DNA of 7,860 nt. Origin: Bacteroidales bacterium UBA6428 (GTDB taxonomy: Bacteria > Bacteroidota > Bacteroidia > Bacteroidales > UBA932). Below the pieces are notes generated by a model, which searched no databases, had not been told where the DNA came from, and saw only the letters and a program-made list of their open reading frames with translations. This document shows positions 1 to 6,839 of this stretch, piece after piece. Location of the stretch: positions 1-7,860 of the forward strand of contig DJOW01000036.1 in the NCBI GenBank assembly GCA_002437305.1, in the 5' to 3' direction. The first letter of the stretch is position 1. Each line of letters begins with the position of its first letter. The position numbers and the translations under genes were made by a program.

Positions 1-657
1 CACCGACAGAACTCCTATGAACAACGGAATCACGGGATAGGACTCCATGATGTTCCCGATGACCTCGTTTGTGTAGACCAGATAGTCAACGGCGATGAAG
101 TTGTACCGGACGCCGAATTCGTTCCAGAAGACGCACTCCGAGACGACATTGATGACCATCAGGAATATGTAAAGCCCCATGGTGAACAGCAGTCCCGCTT
201 TGCACCACCCCTTTCTGATGTCCGGAATGAACAGCCGCAGGCAGAACCCGCCGAGCAGCAGGAGTGACAGAATTCTTGCTGTCGTGGGGACAACGGAACC
301 ATATTCAGTGAATATGTTGGACGGCAGGAATGAATAGACCGCGAAGGCGAGCAGCGCGGCTCCAATGATGACGCTGAGCGGTTTCCTGTATTTGGAGTCG
401 TTCAGAGTGGCCTGGACCAGCATCGCCGGTGCAAGAGCCAGCGTCGAGAAAGCGATGTCGTTGATGAACCCCAGCAGGAATATCTTAACCCACTCGACCG
501 CGGTGAATCCGATCACTGTCGGGGGGACGAACAGCAGAAGAATCCTGGTGAGGAATCCAAGTATGGCCGAAAATGTTATGAATTCGGGAGCAAAGTACCT
601 GAACCAGTCATGAACTTTCCTCGTTTTGTCATGGTCTCTTAAGCAATTTCTGTTCAT
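1..657 (-). CDS. LTA synthase-like sulfatase-family membrane protein, N-terminal part (runs off the left edge)
   Basis: The reading frame is open from an ATG at 657 to the window edge, giving 219 residues with no stop; the C-terminal part lies outside. Seen: a charged N-terminus, then hydrophobic segments near residues 26-46, 56-80, 95-112, 128-145 and 154-173, with a sixth beginning near 209. Between segments five and six is an aromatic stretch (ECVFWNEFGVRYNF at 174-187, then VDYLVYTNEVIGN at 190-202). From family knowledge, this arrangement is typical of Bacteroidetes LTA-synthase-family proteins, in which about five membrane helices precede a periplasmic alkaline-phosphatase/sulfatase fold that transfers or hydrolyses phospho-groups on lipids or glycans. 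The catalytic domain is not visible, so activity cannot be claimed. The gene is divergent from the GH2 operon. ATG 657 is preferred because it follows a candidate promoter by about 22 bases. An unrelated multi-pass protein is the alternative, but the 174-202 motif makes it unlikely. Confidence 0.82.
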   Translation of the reverse strand, partial: MNRNCLRDHDKTRKVHDWFRYFAPEFITFSAILGFLTRILLLFVPPTVIGFTAVEWVKIFLLGFINDIAFSTLALAPAMLVQATLNDSKYRKPLSVIIGAALLAFAVYSFLPSNIFTEYGSVVPTTARILSLLLLGGFCLRLFIPDIRKGWCKAGLLFTMGLYIFLMVINVVSECVFWNEFGVRYNFIAVDYLVYTNEVIGNIMESYPVIPLFIGVLSV

Positions 658-686
658 GGAACGAAATGATATATGATAATGTAGTG

Positions 687-718
687 CGAAGTTAAGAAAA
701 ACCGATGATTATTGCTAA
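687..718 (-). promoter_or_regulatory. Candidate promoter for the LTA synthase-like gene
   Basis: On the minus strand TAACTTCG (plus positions 687-694) matches the Bacteroidetes -7 consensus TAnnTTTG at every fixed position but one. A TTAG at plus 715-718 sits 20 bases upstream, where TTTG is expected. The implied transcript start, near 680, leaves a leader of roughly 22 bases before the ATG at 657. The -33 match is weak, so this is a candidate only. It physically overlaps the promoter facing the other way. Confidence 0.4.
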
Positions 719-723
719 CTTTG
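692..723 (+). promoter_or_regulatory. Promoter of the five-gene operon
   Basis: TAACTTTG at 716-723 is an exact match to the Bacteroidetes primary-sigma -7 box TAnnTTTG. The -33 region at the right distance (692-696, TTAAG) matches TTTG poorly, which suggests moderate strength or help from an activator. Transcription would start a few bases downstream, near 730. That is past the ATG at 725 and practically on the one at 731, so this box also bears on the start codon of the first gene. Confidence 0.6.
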
Positions 724-751
724 CATGAACATGCGTAAATCATTCATCTTG

Positions 752-2866
752 ATGAAGAGACATTTTTTCTACGCCGTTGTCTCGGCGATTCTTTTCTCTG
801 TCCTCCCGGCGGAGGCACAGATCCGTGGCTTCCGTCAGGAACAGTTGAAGGAATGGGAGTTCAGCAAGGACGGATCCTCTTGGCAAACGGTCACCGTGCC
901 GCATTCCTACAATGCCGAAGATGGACGTTCGCCTTCTTATTACAGGGGCAAGGCCACGTATCGTTGTGACTTGAGAATCAATGATTTGAAAAAAACTTAT
1001 TTTCTCTTTTTCGAAAGTGTCGCCCAAGCGGCGGTCGTCAAGGTGAATGGAGAGCAGGTGGCGGCCCACAAGGGCGGTTACACTCCGTTCCAGGCCAACA
1101 TCACCGAGGCTCTGAGGAAAGGGGCCAACAGGGTTGAGGTGATCTGCGACAACTCCCAGGATGTGGAGATGATTCCGGTCACTTCGGATTTCAACAAGAA
1201 CGGAGGCCTGCACAATCCGGTGTGGCTTCTTTCCATGGACGAGATTTACATTTCTCCCGAGGAATATGGAATGTACCGTCTCCGTTGCGAGACCCCGGAG
1301 GTCTCAAAAAAGAAAGTGGTCACAAACGTGAGGGCCAAACTGGTGAACGCCGGCAACAGGGACGCCAGTGTCCTTGTGCGCGTGCAGCTTCTTGAGGCCA
1401 ATGGAGTCCTTGGCTACCAGGCTGATCGGGAGGTGCCCGTCAGAGCTTTCTCGGAGTATGATTTTGATCACGAGTTTATTCTCTCCGGAATTCACCTGTG
1501 GGACGGAATGAAGGATCCTTACCTCTATACCGTAAGGGTGGAACTGTTCAAGGGGAAGAGGATGATGGACATCGCCGAGACGAAGATCGGCTACCGGTCG
1601 ATGGCGATGGATCCCCGGAGAGGTTTCATCCTGAACGGACGTCCTTACAGCCTGCGTGGTGTGGCCATGCACCAGGACACTGACGGGAAAGCATCCGCAT
1701 TGAGTCAATCAGACTATCGGCGAGACTACCGGATGATCAAGGAGCTGGGCGCGAATTTCCTTCGCCTGGCCCACTATCCGCACAATGATTTCGCCTTCCA
1801 GCTGTGCGACTCCCTTGGCATCATTGTCCAGACCGAGATTCCTTGGGTCAATGTCTGCGGCTCGGATGCCTCCCAGGGCTATTTCAACAACATCCACCAC
1901 CAGATGAAGGAGATGGTGAACAATCTTTACAACCACCCTTCCATAGCATTCTGGGGAATGTGGAATGAACTTGACGCCTGGGGCAACAACGATGACCTTC
2001 AAGGTCCTTTAGACGCTGCCCTTGTGGCAAGGGAGACCGGGAAGCTCTACGACTACGCCAAGAAACTGGATCCGGACAGGTTCGTAGGCTTCACGGATTG
2101 TTCTCGGCTTGCCCGTGACGGCTATCCCGACCTTAAGGGTGACTTCTGTTCACAGAACGTCTACTATGGCTGGTACTTGACGCCTAATGATTTCAGCGGA
2201 CTGTCCTCTTCAATGGGCAAACTCCATGAAATGAAACCGGACATGCCTTTCAATGTCTCTGAATATGGCGTCGGCATCAACCCTTACTGCCATGTCCTGA
2301 GCGAGGCTGCCGCTGTCCGCAATCCTGACGACGACTCAAGGCACAGTGAGGAATATGGCAACCGCTTCCATGAATCTTACGCGCGTCAGATCAAGGCGAT
2401 GCCTTGGCTGAACTTCACGTCTGTCTGGGTAATGTTTGATTTCCCTGTAGCCGCCCGCCAGGAAGGTTTCATGGATTCAGACGACGGGGTGCGGTTCGTC
2501 CGGAACGATGATCGTAAGTACATGAACGACAAGGGATTGGTGACGCGCGACCGCCAGACGAAAAAGGACGTGTTCTACCTCTACAAATCCCTTTGGAACA
2601 AAAGCGAGACGACTGTCCACATCACCTCCAGGCGTTTGAGATACTTCCCTGCCGGAGAGGAACTTAGGATAAAGGTCTACAGCAACGCAAAGTACCTCTC
2701 CCTCTATCAGAATGATCGTCTTGTCTCCAGACTGACATCGTCGGGTGAGTCCAGTGGCGTTGTCTGGACTTTCCCCGCTGTACGCATCAAGACGGATGAG
2801 GACACCTTCAAAGTTGTTTCCAACAACGGTGTCACCGATGTCGTCACTCTGAAAAAAGCCAGATAG
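752..2866 (+). CDS. Secreted glycoside hydrolase family 2 enzyme (beta-galactosidase/beta-glucuronidase type)
   Basis: A retaining exo-glycosidase of family GH2, 704 residues from ATG 752. Seen in order: a signal peptide with likely cleavage AEA|Q at residues 20-23; an N-terminal jelly-roll sugar-binding domain (about 28-160); an Ig-like domain (about 185-281); a TIM barrel (about 285-615) with RLAHYPHN at 338-345, the acid/base motif WNEL (E406) and the nucleophile motif SEYG (E504); and a C-terminal beta domain (about 622-704). Both catalytic glutamates are present, so it should be active. NDKG at 592-595 aligns with the NxK motif that contacts the uronate carboxylate in beta-glucuronidases, though related galactosidases can have similar residues, so substrate is open. 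There is no lipobox, so the enzyme is probably periplasmic. An in-frame ATG at 725 exists but overlaps the promoter; the start at 752 gives a clean signal peptide. It is the first gene of a five-gene operon. Confidence 0.93.
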   Translation: MKRHFFYAVVSAILFSVLPAEAQIRGFRQEQLKEWEFSKDGSSWQTVTVPHSYNAEDGRSPSYYRGKATYRCDLRINDLKKTYFLFFESVAQAAVVKVNGEQVAAHKGGYTPFQANITEALRKGANRVEVICDNSQDVEMIPVTSDFNKNGGLHNPVWLLSMDEIYISPEEYGMYRLRCETPEVSKKKVVTNVRAKLVNAGNRDASVLVRVQLLEANGVLGYQADREVPVRAFSEYDFDHEFILSGIHLWDGMKDPYLYTVRVELFKGKRMMDIAETKIGYRSMAMDPRRGFILNGRPYSLRGVAMHQDTDGKASALSQSDYRRDYRMIKELGANFLRLAHYPHNDFAFQLCDSLGIIVQTEIPWVNVCGSDASQGYFNNIHHQMKEMVNNLYNHPSIAFWGMWNELDAWGNNDDLQGPLDAALVARETGKLYDYAKKLDPDRFVGFTDCSRLARDGYPDLKGDFCSQNVYYGWYLTPNDFSGLSSSMGKLHEMKPDMPFNVSEYGVGINPYCHVLSEAAAVRNPDDDSRHSEEYGNRFHESYARQIKAMPWLNFTSVWVMFDFPVAARQEGFMDSDDGVRFVRNDDRKYMNDKGLVTRDRQTKKDVFYLYKSLWNKSETTVHITSRRLRYFPAGEELRIKVYSNAKYLSLYQNDRLVSRLTSSGESSGVVWTFPAVRIKTDEDTFKVVSNNGVTDVVTLKKAR

Positions 2867-2890
2867 TTACATTATATTAAAGATAATCCT

Positions 2891-3682
2891 GTGTTGAGGC
2901 ATCGGTTGAAACTCTTTTTAGTGTGTGCGGTCTTTTTGTCCGTGGTGTCCTGTGACAAAGACAATTTTGTCTACCATAGGGAGAGCGATTCGGGGGTTCT
3001 GTCTTTCGAAGGCTTCTCTCTTATGGTTTCCGAAGATGTGAACAAGAAGACAAGAGCCTCCTCCGCGGTAGGAGACTATGTCTTGTTCCTTTATGACAAC
3101 ACAGGGGCTCTTGTCTGGCAGAAGTCCTATCAGGATGCCTTGAGCGCGGGAGACGTCACTCTTCCAGCCGGCGTCTATACTCTCGAAGCCAGATCCACGG
3201 CCGCTGATGTGCCCCTGGCGGCGTTCGGGCTCCCTGTCTATGGAGCCTCGAAGGATTTCACGATAAAGGCCGGAGCGACGACCGCCTTGGGATCGATCAC
3301 CTGCGGGCTTCTTCAGGCTGTTGTGACTGTCGGCTACAACGAGGAGTTCCTGCGTTCGGTTACAGGGGACGGGGTGGTCTCCGTGGAACTTGCCGCGGGC
3401 TGCCCGTTGGAGTACAGGCTTGGCCGTTCTGACGGTGATCCAACCTTTGAGCAAAGGGAGGGGTATTTCAGCGTCAACGGTGACGATGCTACGATCGTGT
3501 TGACATTCAATGGATCCGTGGATGGATCGTCACTAAGAATGAGGGCCGTGATCACAGGTGTGAAGGCACGTGACCGGCATGTGGCCACCATAATGAAGAC
3601 GACTGGCGCTTCCGGTGTCACCTCGTTTTGTGTGGAGATTGACGGATCTGTGTTTAACGCTATGAAATTTATCCACGAATAA
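2891..3682 (+). CDS. DUF4493-family lipoprotein
   Basis: 263 residues from a GTG start. Seen: a basic N-terminus, a hydrophobic segment and the lipobox VVSC with lipidated Cys21, followed by acidic residues (CDKD), which in Bacteroidetes can favour surface display. The mature part begins GVLSFEGF and KKTRA, then YVLFLYDNTGALVW, LPAGVYTLEA (91-100), LPVYGASKDF (114-123) and ITCGLLQAVVTVGY (136-149). These blocks match the DUF4493 pattern of a beta-rich domain with an LPAG-Y-T-v-A core, and the length suits a single complete domain. No enzyme residues are recognised. From family knowledge, DUF4493 proteins are Bacteroidetes envelope lipoproteins of unknown function. The gene begins 24 bases after the GH2 stop, with no terminator between, and its TAA overlaps the next ATG by one base, indicating translational coupling. 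A structural or glycan-binding role is inference. Confidence 0.82.
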   Translation: MLRHRLKLFLVCAVFLSVVSCDKDNFVYHRESDSGVLSFEGFSLMVSEDVNKKTRASSAVGDYVLFLYDNTGALVWQKSYQDALSAGDVTLPAGVYTLEARSTAADVPLAAFGLPVYGASKDFTIKAGATTALGSITCGLLQAVVTVGYNEEFLRSVTGDGVVSVELAAGCPLEYRLGRSDGDPTFEQREGYFSVNGDDATIVLTFNGSVDGSSLRMRAVITGVKARDRHVATIMKTTGASGVTSFCVEIDGSVFNAMKFIHE

Positions 3683-4425
3683 TGGCAAGACATAAAATAG
3701 CAACAGTCTCGGCCCTGCTTTTGCTCTTGAGCCTGTTCCGGGCGGAGGGACAAAAGCTTGACAGGGGCATTGATCTTTCATCGCAGCCTTGCTTCATCAA
3801 GAAAGGAACCTGGATGATAGGCGGTGGCGCCAGTTACATGCTGCACGACAACGACAATTCCCGCCTGCTGGTTGTCAACGGCATAAAATCCACAGGCTAC
3901 ACACTTTCTGTGAGCCCTGCTTTCTGTTATATGGTAAAGGACAACCTTGGGGTCGGAGTGCGGATGGGCTACAAGAGAAACATGCTCCAGTTGGATTCCG
4001 CGAAGATTAAGTTCGAGGACGTAGACCTGTCTGTCTCGGATTATCATAAGATCAGCCATGCCTTTGAGGTCCAAGGGATAGGCCGTTACTACATTCCTGT
4101 GGGGTCTCTTAAGCGGATCGGTCTTTTCAATGAGCTTCAGCTGTCATATTCCTATGGCCAGGGAAAGATCCTTGATGGCCACGGCAACAAGATAAACGCC
4201 ACCTATGAGACATCAAACGCCCTTGGTATCAATGTCTGTCCGGGCTTCATGGCTTTCGTGTCGGACAAGCTTGCCATTGATGTGAGTGTGAACATGCTTG
4301 GACTTCATTTTGACTGGACAGACCAGTCGCACAACCGTGTGGAGTCCGGGGAGAGAAGCGTGTCCTTGATTAACTTTAAGGTGAACCTCCTGGCGATAGG
4401 TTTCAGCCTTTACTATTATTTGTAG
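3682..4425 (+). CDS. Small outer-membrane beta-barrel-like protein, paralogue 1
   Basis: 247 residues, ATG sharing one base with the upstream stop (TAATG). Seen: a classic signal peptide with cleavage expected at AEG|Q (21-24), no lipobox, no hydrophobic helix afterwards, and alternating short beta-strand-like segments rich in Tyr, Gly and Phe (for example LFNELQLSYSYG at 148-159). The protein ends FSLYYYL; an aromatic C-terminal strand is usual for outer-membrane barrels. By length this could be a barrel of about 8-10 strands. The next gene encodes a protein of the same length that aligns in register, so these are a tandem duplicate pair. The exact family is not recognised. Barrel topology is inference from strand pattern and signals; a periplasmic beta-sandwich is the alternative. 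Its place between two lipoprotein genes suggests a shared envelope complex. Confidence 0.72.
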   Translation: MARHKIATVSALLLLLSLFRAEGQKLDRGIDLSSQPCFIKKGTWMIGGGASYMLHDNDNSRLLVVNGIKSTGYTLSVSPAFCYMVKDNLGVGVRMGYKRNMLQLDSAKIKFEDVDLSVSDYHKISHAFEVQGIGRYYIPVGSLKRIGLFNELQLSYSYGQGKILDGHGNKINATYETSNALGINVCPGFMAFVSDKLAIDVSVNMLGLHFDWTDQSHNRVESGERSVSLINFKVNLLAIGFSLYYYL

Positions 4426-4429
4426 CCTT

Positions 4430-5173
4430 GTGAAAAGAATATCTGTAATATTATTCCTGGTCCTTGGCACGTTGGGGCTTGACGCCGCGAGCCGGGACAG
4501 TGTCTCTGTCGTTGAGAGAAGGGGCCCTGACAGGACATTCATGCCGAAGGGGGATTTCTCCGCCGGAGTCCAGTTCTTTTATGTTGACCTGTTCAGCAGT
4601 GACAGTGAGTATTTTATGCTGCTTCAGCATCTTGACGCGACAGGGACTATGATGACCTTGGCGCCATATCTTGACTACACCTACAAAGACAACAGGTCGG
4701 TAGGGTTGAGGGCGAAATATTCATCCGCAAAAGGTGGAATATCCAAGGCTGATTTCTCCGCGCTCGGCGATGACCTTTCGTTTTCCATGAGCGATGTGAA
4801 CGCGGACTCCCGCACGATCCAGGCGGAGGTCTTCCACAGAGCCTACGCTCCGCTGGACAAACGCTGCCGTTTCGGGGTGTTCACGGATGTGTCCCTGGGA
4901 TATTCCTACACAAGAACGTCCTTCTCCTACAATGAGGAGAGCCTTGATTCCTACGCGGCGGCCAACCGTGTCAAGATCGCGGTTCATCCAGGACTGATGG
5001 TCTTTGTGACAAACAGCATCAGCACTCATGTGTCGATAGGCATAGGAGGAGCCACCTACAATCACATCGACTACTTCAAGAACGGCAAGGTTGTGGGGAC
5101 AAGGGACTTCTCCAAGGTCCGTTTCATGCTGGACATTCTTGACATCTCATTCGGGCTCAGTTTCCACATTTAA
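4430..5173 (+). CDS. Small outer-membrane beta-barrel-like protein, paralogue 2
   Basis: 247 residues from a GTG start four bases after the previous stop. Seen: signal peptide (KRISVILFLVLGTLGLDAAS) with cleavage around residues 19-21, then strand-like segments and a C-terminal FGLSFHI resembling a barrel-closing strand. Compared with the preceding protein at the same residue numbers, these are identical: TG at 71-72, P79, Y83, KDN at 86-88, VG at 91-92, R94, Y97, PG at 187-188, M190, FV at 192-193, VS at 201-202, F232, L237, I239, F241 and L243. This shows common descent after marked divergence, with conserved strand spacing and variable loops. Function is unknown. A pair of barrels retained together suggests either a two-component pore or anchor, or specialised copies with different ligands (inference). 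Confidence 0.72.
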   Translation: MKRISVILFLVLGTLGLDAASRDSVSVVERRGPDRTFMPKGDFSAGVQFFYVDLFSSDSEYFMLLQHLDATGTMMTLAPYLDYTYKDNRSVGLRAKYSSAKGGISKADFSALGDDLSFSMSDVNADSRTIQAEVFHRAYAPLDKRCRFGVFTDVSLGYSYTRTSFSYNEESLDSYAAANRVKIAVHPGLMVFVTNSISTHVSIGIGGATYNHIDYFKNGKVVGTRDFSKVRFMLDILDISFGLSFHI

Positions 5174-5176
5174 GTT

Positions 5177-6784
5177 ATGAGAAGATTTATTTTGTTTGTT
5201 TCGTCGGCGGCGCTCCTTCCTCTTTCCTCGTGCATCCGGAATGACATCCCTTACCCCGAGGTGGAATCGTCCATCACCAGGCTCGTTGTCGACGGCTCGC
5301 AGTCCGTGAGCATTGACAGTGAGGCCAGGGAGGTTCTTGTCGTGTTCGCCGAGGAGGCGGATCTTCGCAGCGTGGACATCAAGGAGGTGGAGTTCAATGA
5401 TCCTTCCGTGGAGGCCTCGGAGCCGCTCACGGGAGCCAAGGATCTGTCATTACCGTTAAGTGTCACCCTTGAAGCCTACGGCAACGACTGCCTCTGGACA
5501 ATAAGGGCCGTGCAGAAGATCGAACGTTATTTCACGATTTCAGGCCAGGTCGGCGGGACGGTCATTGATGTGGCCAACAGGAGAGTCGTCTGCCGCGTGC
5601 CGTCATCGATGGACGTCACAAAGCTTGAAGTCTCCTCATTCAAGCTGGGCCCAAAAGGCTTGACAAGCTATTCTCCGGATCCTTCCACACTGGAAAATTT
5701 CGAAGAGCCCGTTGTCCTGAAGGCCACATGCCGAGGTGTGGCCCAGGAATGGACCGTGTATGTGGTGACCGTGGATTCGGGTGTCACGATGTACAGCCCT
5801 GATGTCTGGACCAGGGTCGCTTGGCTGAAGGCCAGCGGTGTGGAGGGGGCCTCGAACGGGTTCCGTTTAAGAAAGGCAGGAGACGCCCGGTGGTCGGAGG
5901 TCGGAAATGTTTCGTCTGATGGCGGCTCCTTCAGCGCCGCCGCGGATGGGCTTGAGCCTTTGACTGAGTATGAGTGCTGTGCCTACAGCGGAGACAATCT
6001 CTCCGAGGTGGTGTCCTTTACTACCGAGGGCGAGCTTCAGCTGCCGAACTCCGGGTTCGAGACGTTCAGCAACGCGGAGTCCTCCAAATATTTTTCTTTT
6101 TACGATCCGGACTCTTCCGATCCGGCATTGAGGACAAAGTGGTGGGGTTGCGGAAACAAGGGCTCGACGACCGTGGGCTCAAGTTACGCGATCACCAAGC
6201 CGGACGGCACGGATAAGGTGGAAGGGGAATATTCATTGAAGATGGAGTCGCAGTACGTGATTTTGAAATTCGCGGCCGGCAACGTCTTTTCCGGTGAATA
6301 TGTCAAAAATGTGGGAATATCGGGAGGCCGGATCAGAATGGGGCGTCCTTTCTCCTTGCGTCCCCGGAAACTGACTGTCTGGGTCAAGTACAAATGCGGC
6401 AAGATCCAGGAAAAGACGCTGGGCGGTTATCCTGACGGAGACGAGGTGAAAGTCGGAGACAACGACAGGGGAACCGTGTGGGTGGCTCTGGGAGACTGGG
6501 ATTTCGAGAAATATGGAGGTACCTCCGACTGCCCTGTCGAGGTCAACACCACGAAGAAGGAGACATTCTTTGATTCCAAGGGGCCGGATGTCATAGCATA
6601 CGGCAATTTTGTCATAGATCATGACATGGAATGGGCGAAAATCGAGATTCCTCTTGAATATGTGTCCGTTTCCCGCCGTCCTACCCACATCATAGTCTCA
6701 TGCGCCGCAAGTATGCTGGGAGACTACTTTACCGGAAGCCCGGACTCCATCCTCTGGGTGGATGATCTCAGGCTTGAGTACTGA
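5177..6784 (+). CDS. PCMD-domain lipoprotein with Ig/FnIII-like N-terminal domains
   Basis: 535 residues, ATG three bases after the previous stop. Seen: lipobox LSSC with lipidated Cys19, followed by IRNDIPYP. Then come two beta-sandwich-like repeats, each ending in a W-T-x-x segment (about 30-113 ending WTIRA; about 117-198 ending WTVYVV), a fibronectin-III-like domain (about 205-284, ending VVSFTTE), and the C-terminal PCMD domain (about 289-535). PCMD landmarks are KWWGCGN (321-327), AAGNVFSGEY (366-375), MGRPFSLRPRKLTVW (388-402), VIAYG (472-476), GDYFTG (515-520) and WVDDLRLEY (527-535). From family knowledge, PCMD is a putative carbohydrate-metabolism or carbohydrate-binding domain with a jelly-roll-like fold, known structurally from Bacteroides; no catalytic activity is established. 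As last gene of an operon led by a glycosidase, a glycan-binding surface or periplasmic role is the best inference. Confidence 0.88.
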   Translation: MRRFILFVSSAALLPLSSCIRNDIPYPEVESSITRLVVDGSQSVSIDSEAREVLVVFAEEADLRSVDIKEVEFNDPSVEASEPLTGAKDLSLPLSVTLEAYGNDCLWTIRAVQKIERYFTISGQVGGTVIDVANRRVVCRVPSSMDVTKLEVSSFKLGPKGLTSYSPDPSTLENFEEPVVLKATCRGVAQEWTVYVVTVDSGVTMYSPDVWTRVAWLKASGVEGASNGFRLRKAGDARWSEVGNVSSDGGSFSAAADGLEPLTEYECCAYSGDNLSEVVSFTTEGELQLPNSGFETFSNAESSKYFSFYDPDSSDPALRTKWWGCGNKGSTTVGSSYAITKPDGTDKVEGEYSLKMESQYVILKFAAGNVFSGEYVKNVGISGGRIRMGRPFSLRPRKLTVWVKYKCGKIQEKTLGGYPDGDEVKVGDNDRGTVWVALGDWDFEKYGGTSDCPVEVNTTKKETFFDSKGPDVIAYGNFVIDHDMEWAKIEIPLEYVSVSRRPTHIIVSCAASMLGDYFTGSPDSILWVDDLRLEY

Positions 6785-6809
6785 CGGAAAACCCGATCGT
6801 AAAGAAAAA

Positions 6810-6833
6810 AAGGAGGCCGTTTGGTCTCCTTTT
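6810..6833. terminator. Bidirectional intrinsic terminator between the operon and tRNA(CAT)
   Basis: AAGGAGGCC (6810-6818) and GGTCTCCTT (6823-6831) form a 9-bp stem with one G-U pair and a GTTT loop, followed on the plus strand by a short T run. Read on the minus strand the same hairpin has one A-C mismatch but a longer downstream T run (from the A-rich 6801-6810). It sits 25 bases after the last operon stop and just beyond the 3' end of the minus-strand tRNA, so it likely ends both converging transcripts. Confidence 0.85.
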
Positions 6834-6839
6834 CTATTG

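Noticed and set aside
365..613. 82-codon plus-strand frame at the left end
   Set aside because: It is opposite the LTA-synthase-like membrane protein, whose frame is continuous to the edge and has clear membrane segments and a family motif.
740..2002. Minus-strand open frames of 157, 134 and 97 codons inside the GH2 gene
   Set aside because: They lie antisense to a well-supported enzyme and show no family features; such frames are expected opposite a GC-rich gene.
2918..3781. Minus-strand open frames of 178, 139 and 82 codons opposite the DUF4493 gene and the start of the first barrel gene
   Set aside because: They overlap each other in different frames, have no recognisable motifs and no promoter, while the plus strand carries complete export signals and coupled genes.
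752..6784. Polysaccharide utilisation locus
   Set aside because: No SusC- or SusD-like protein, regulator or sulfatase is encoded; the barrels are far too small for SusC. Such genes could lie outside the window but are not seen.
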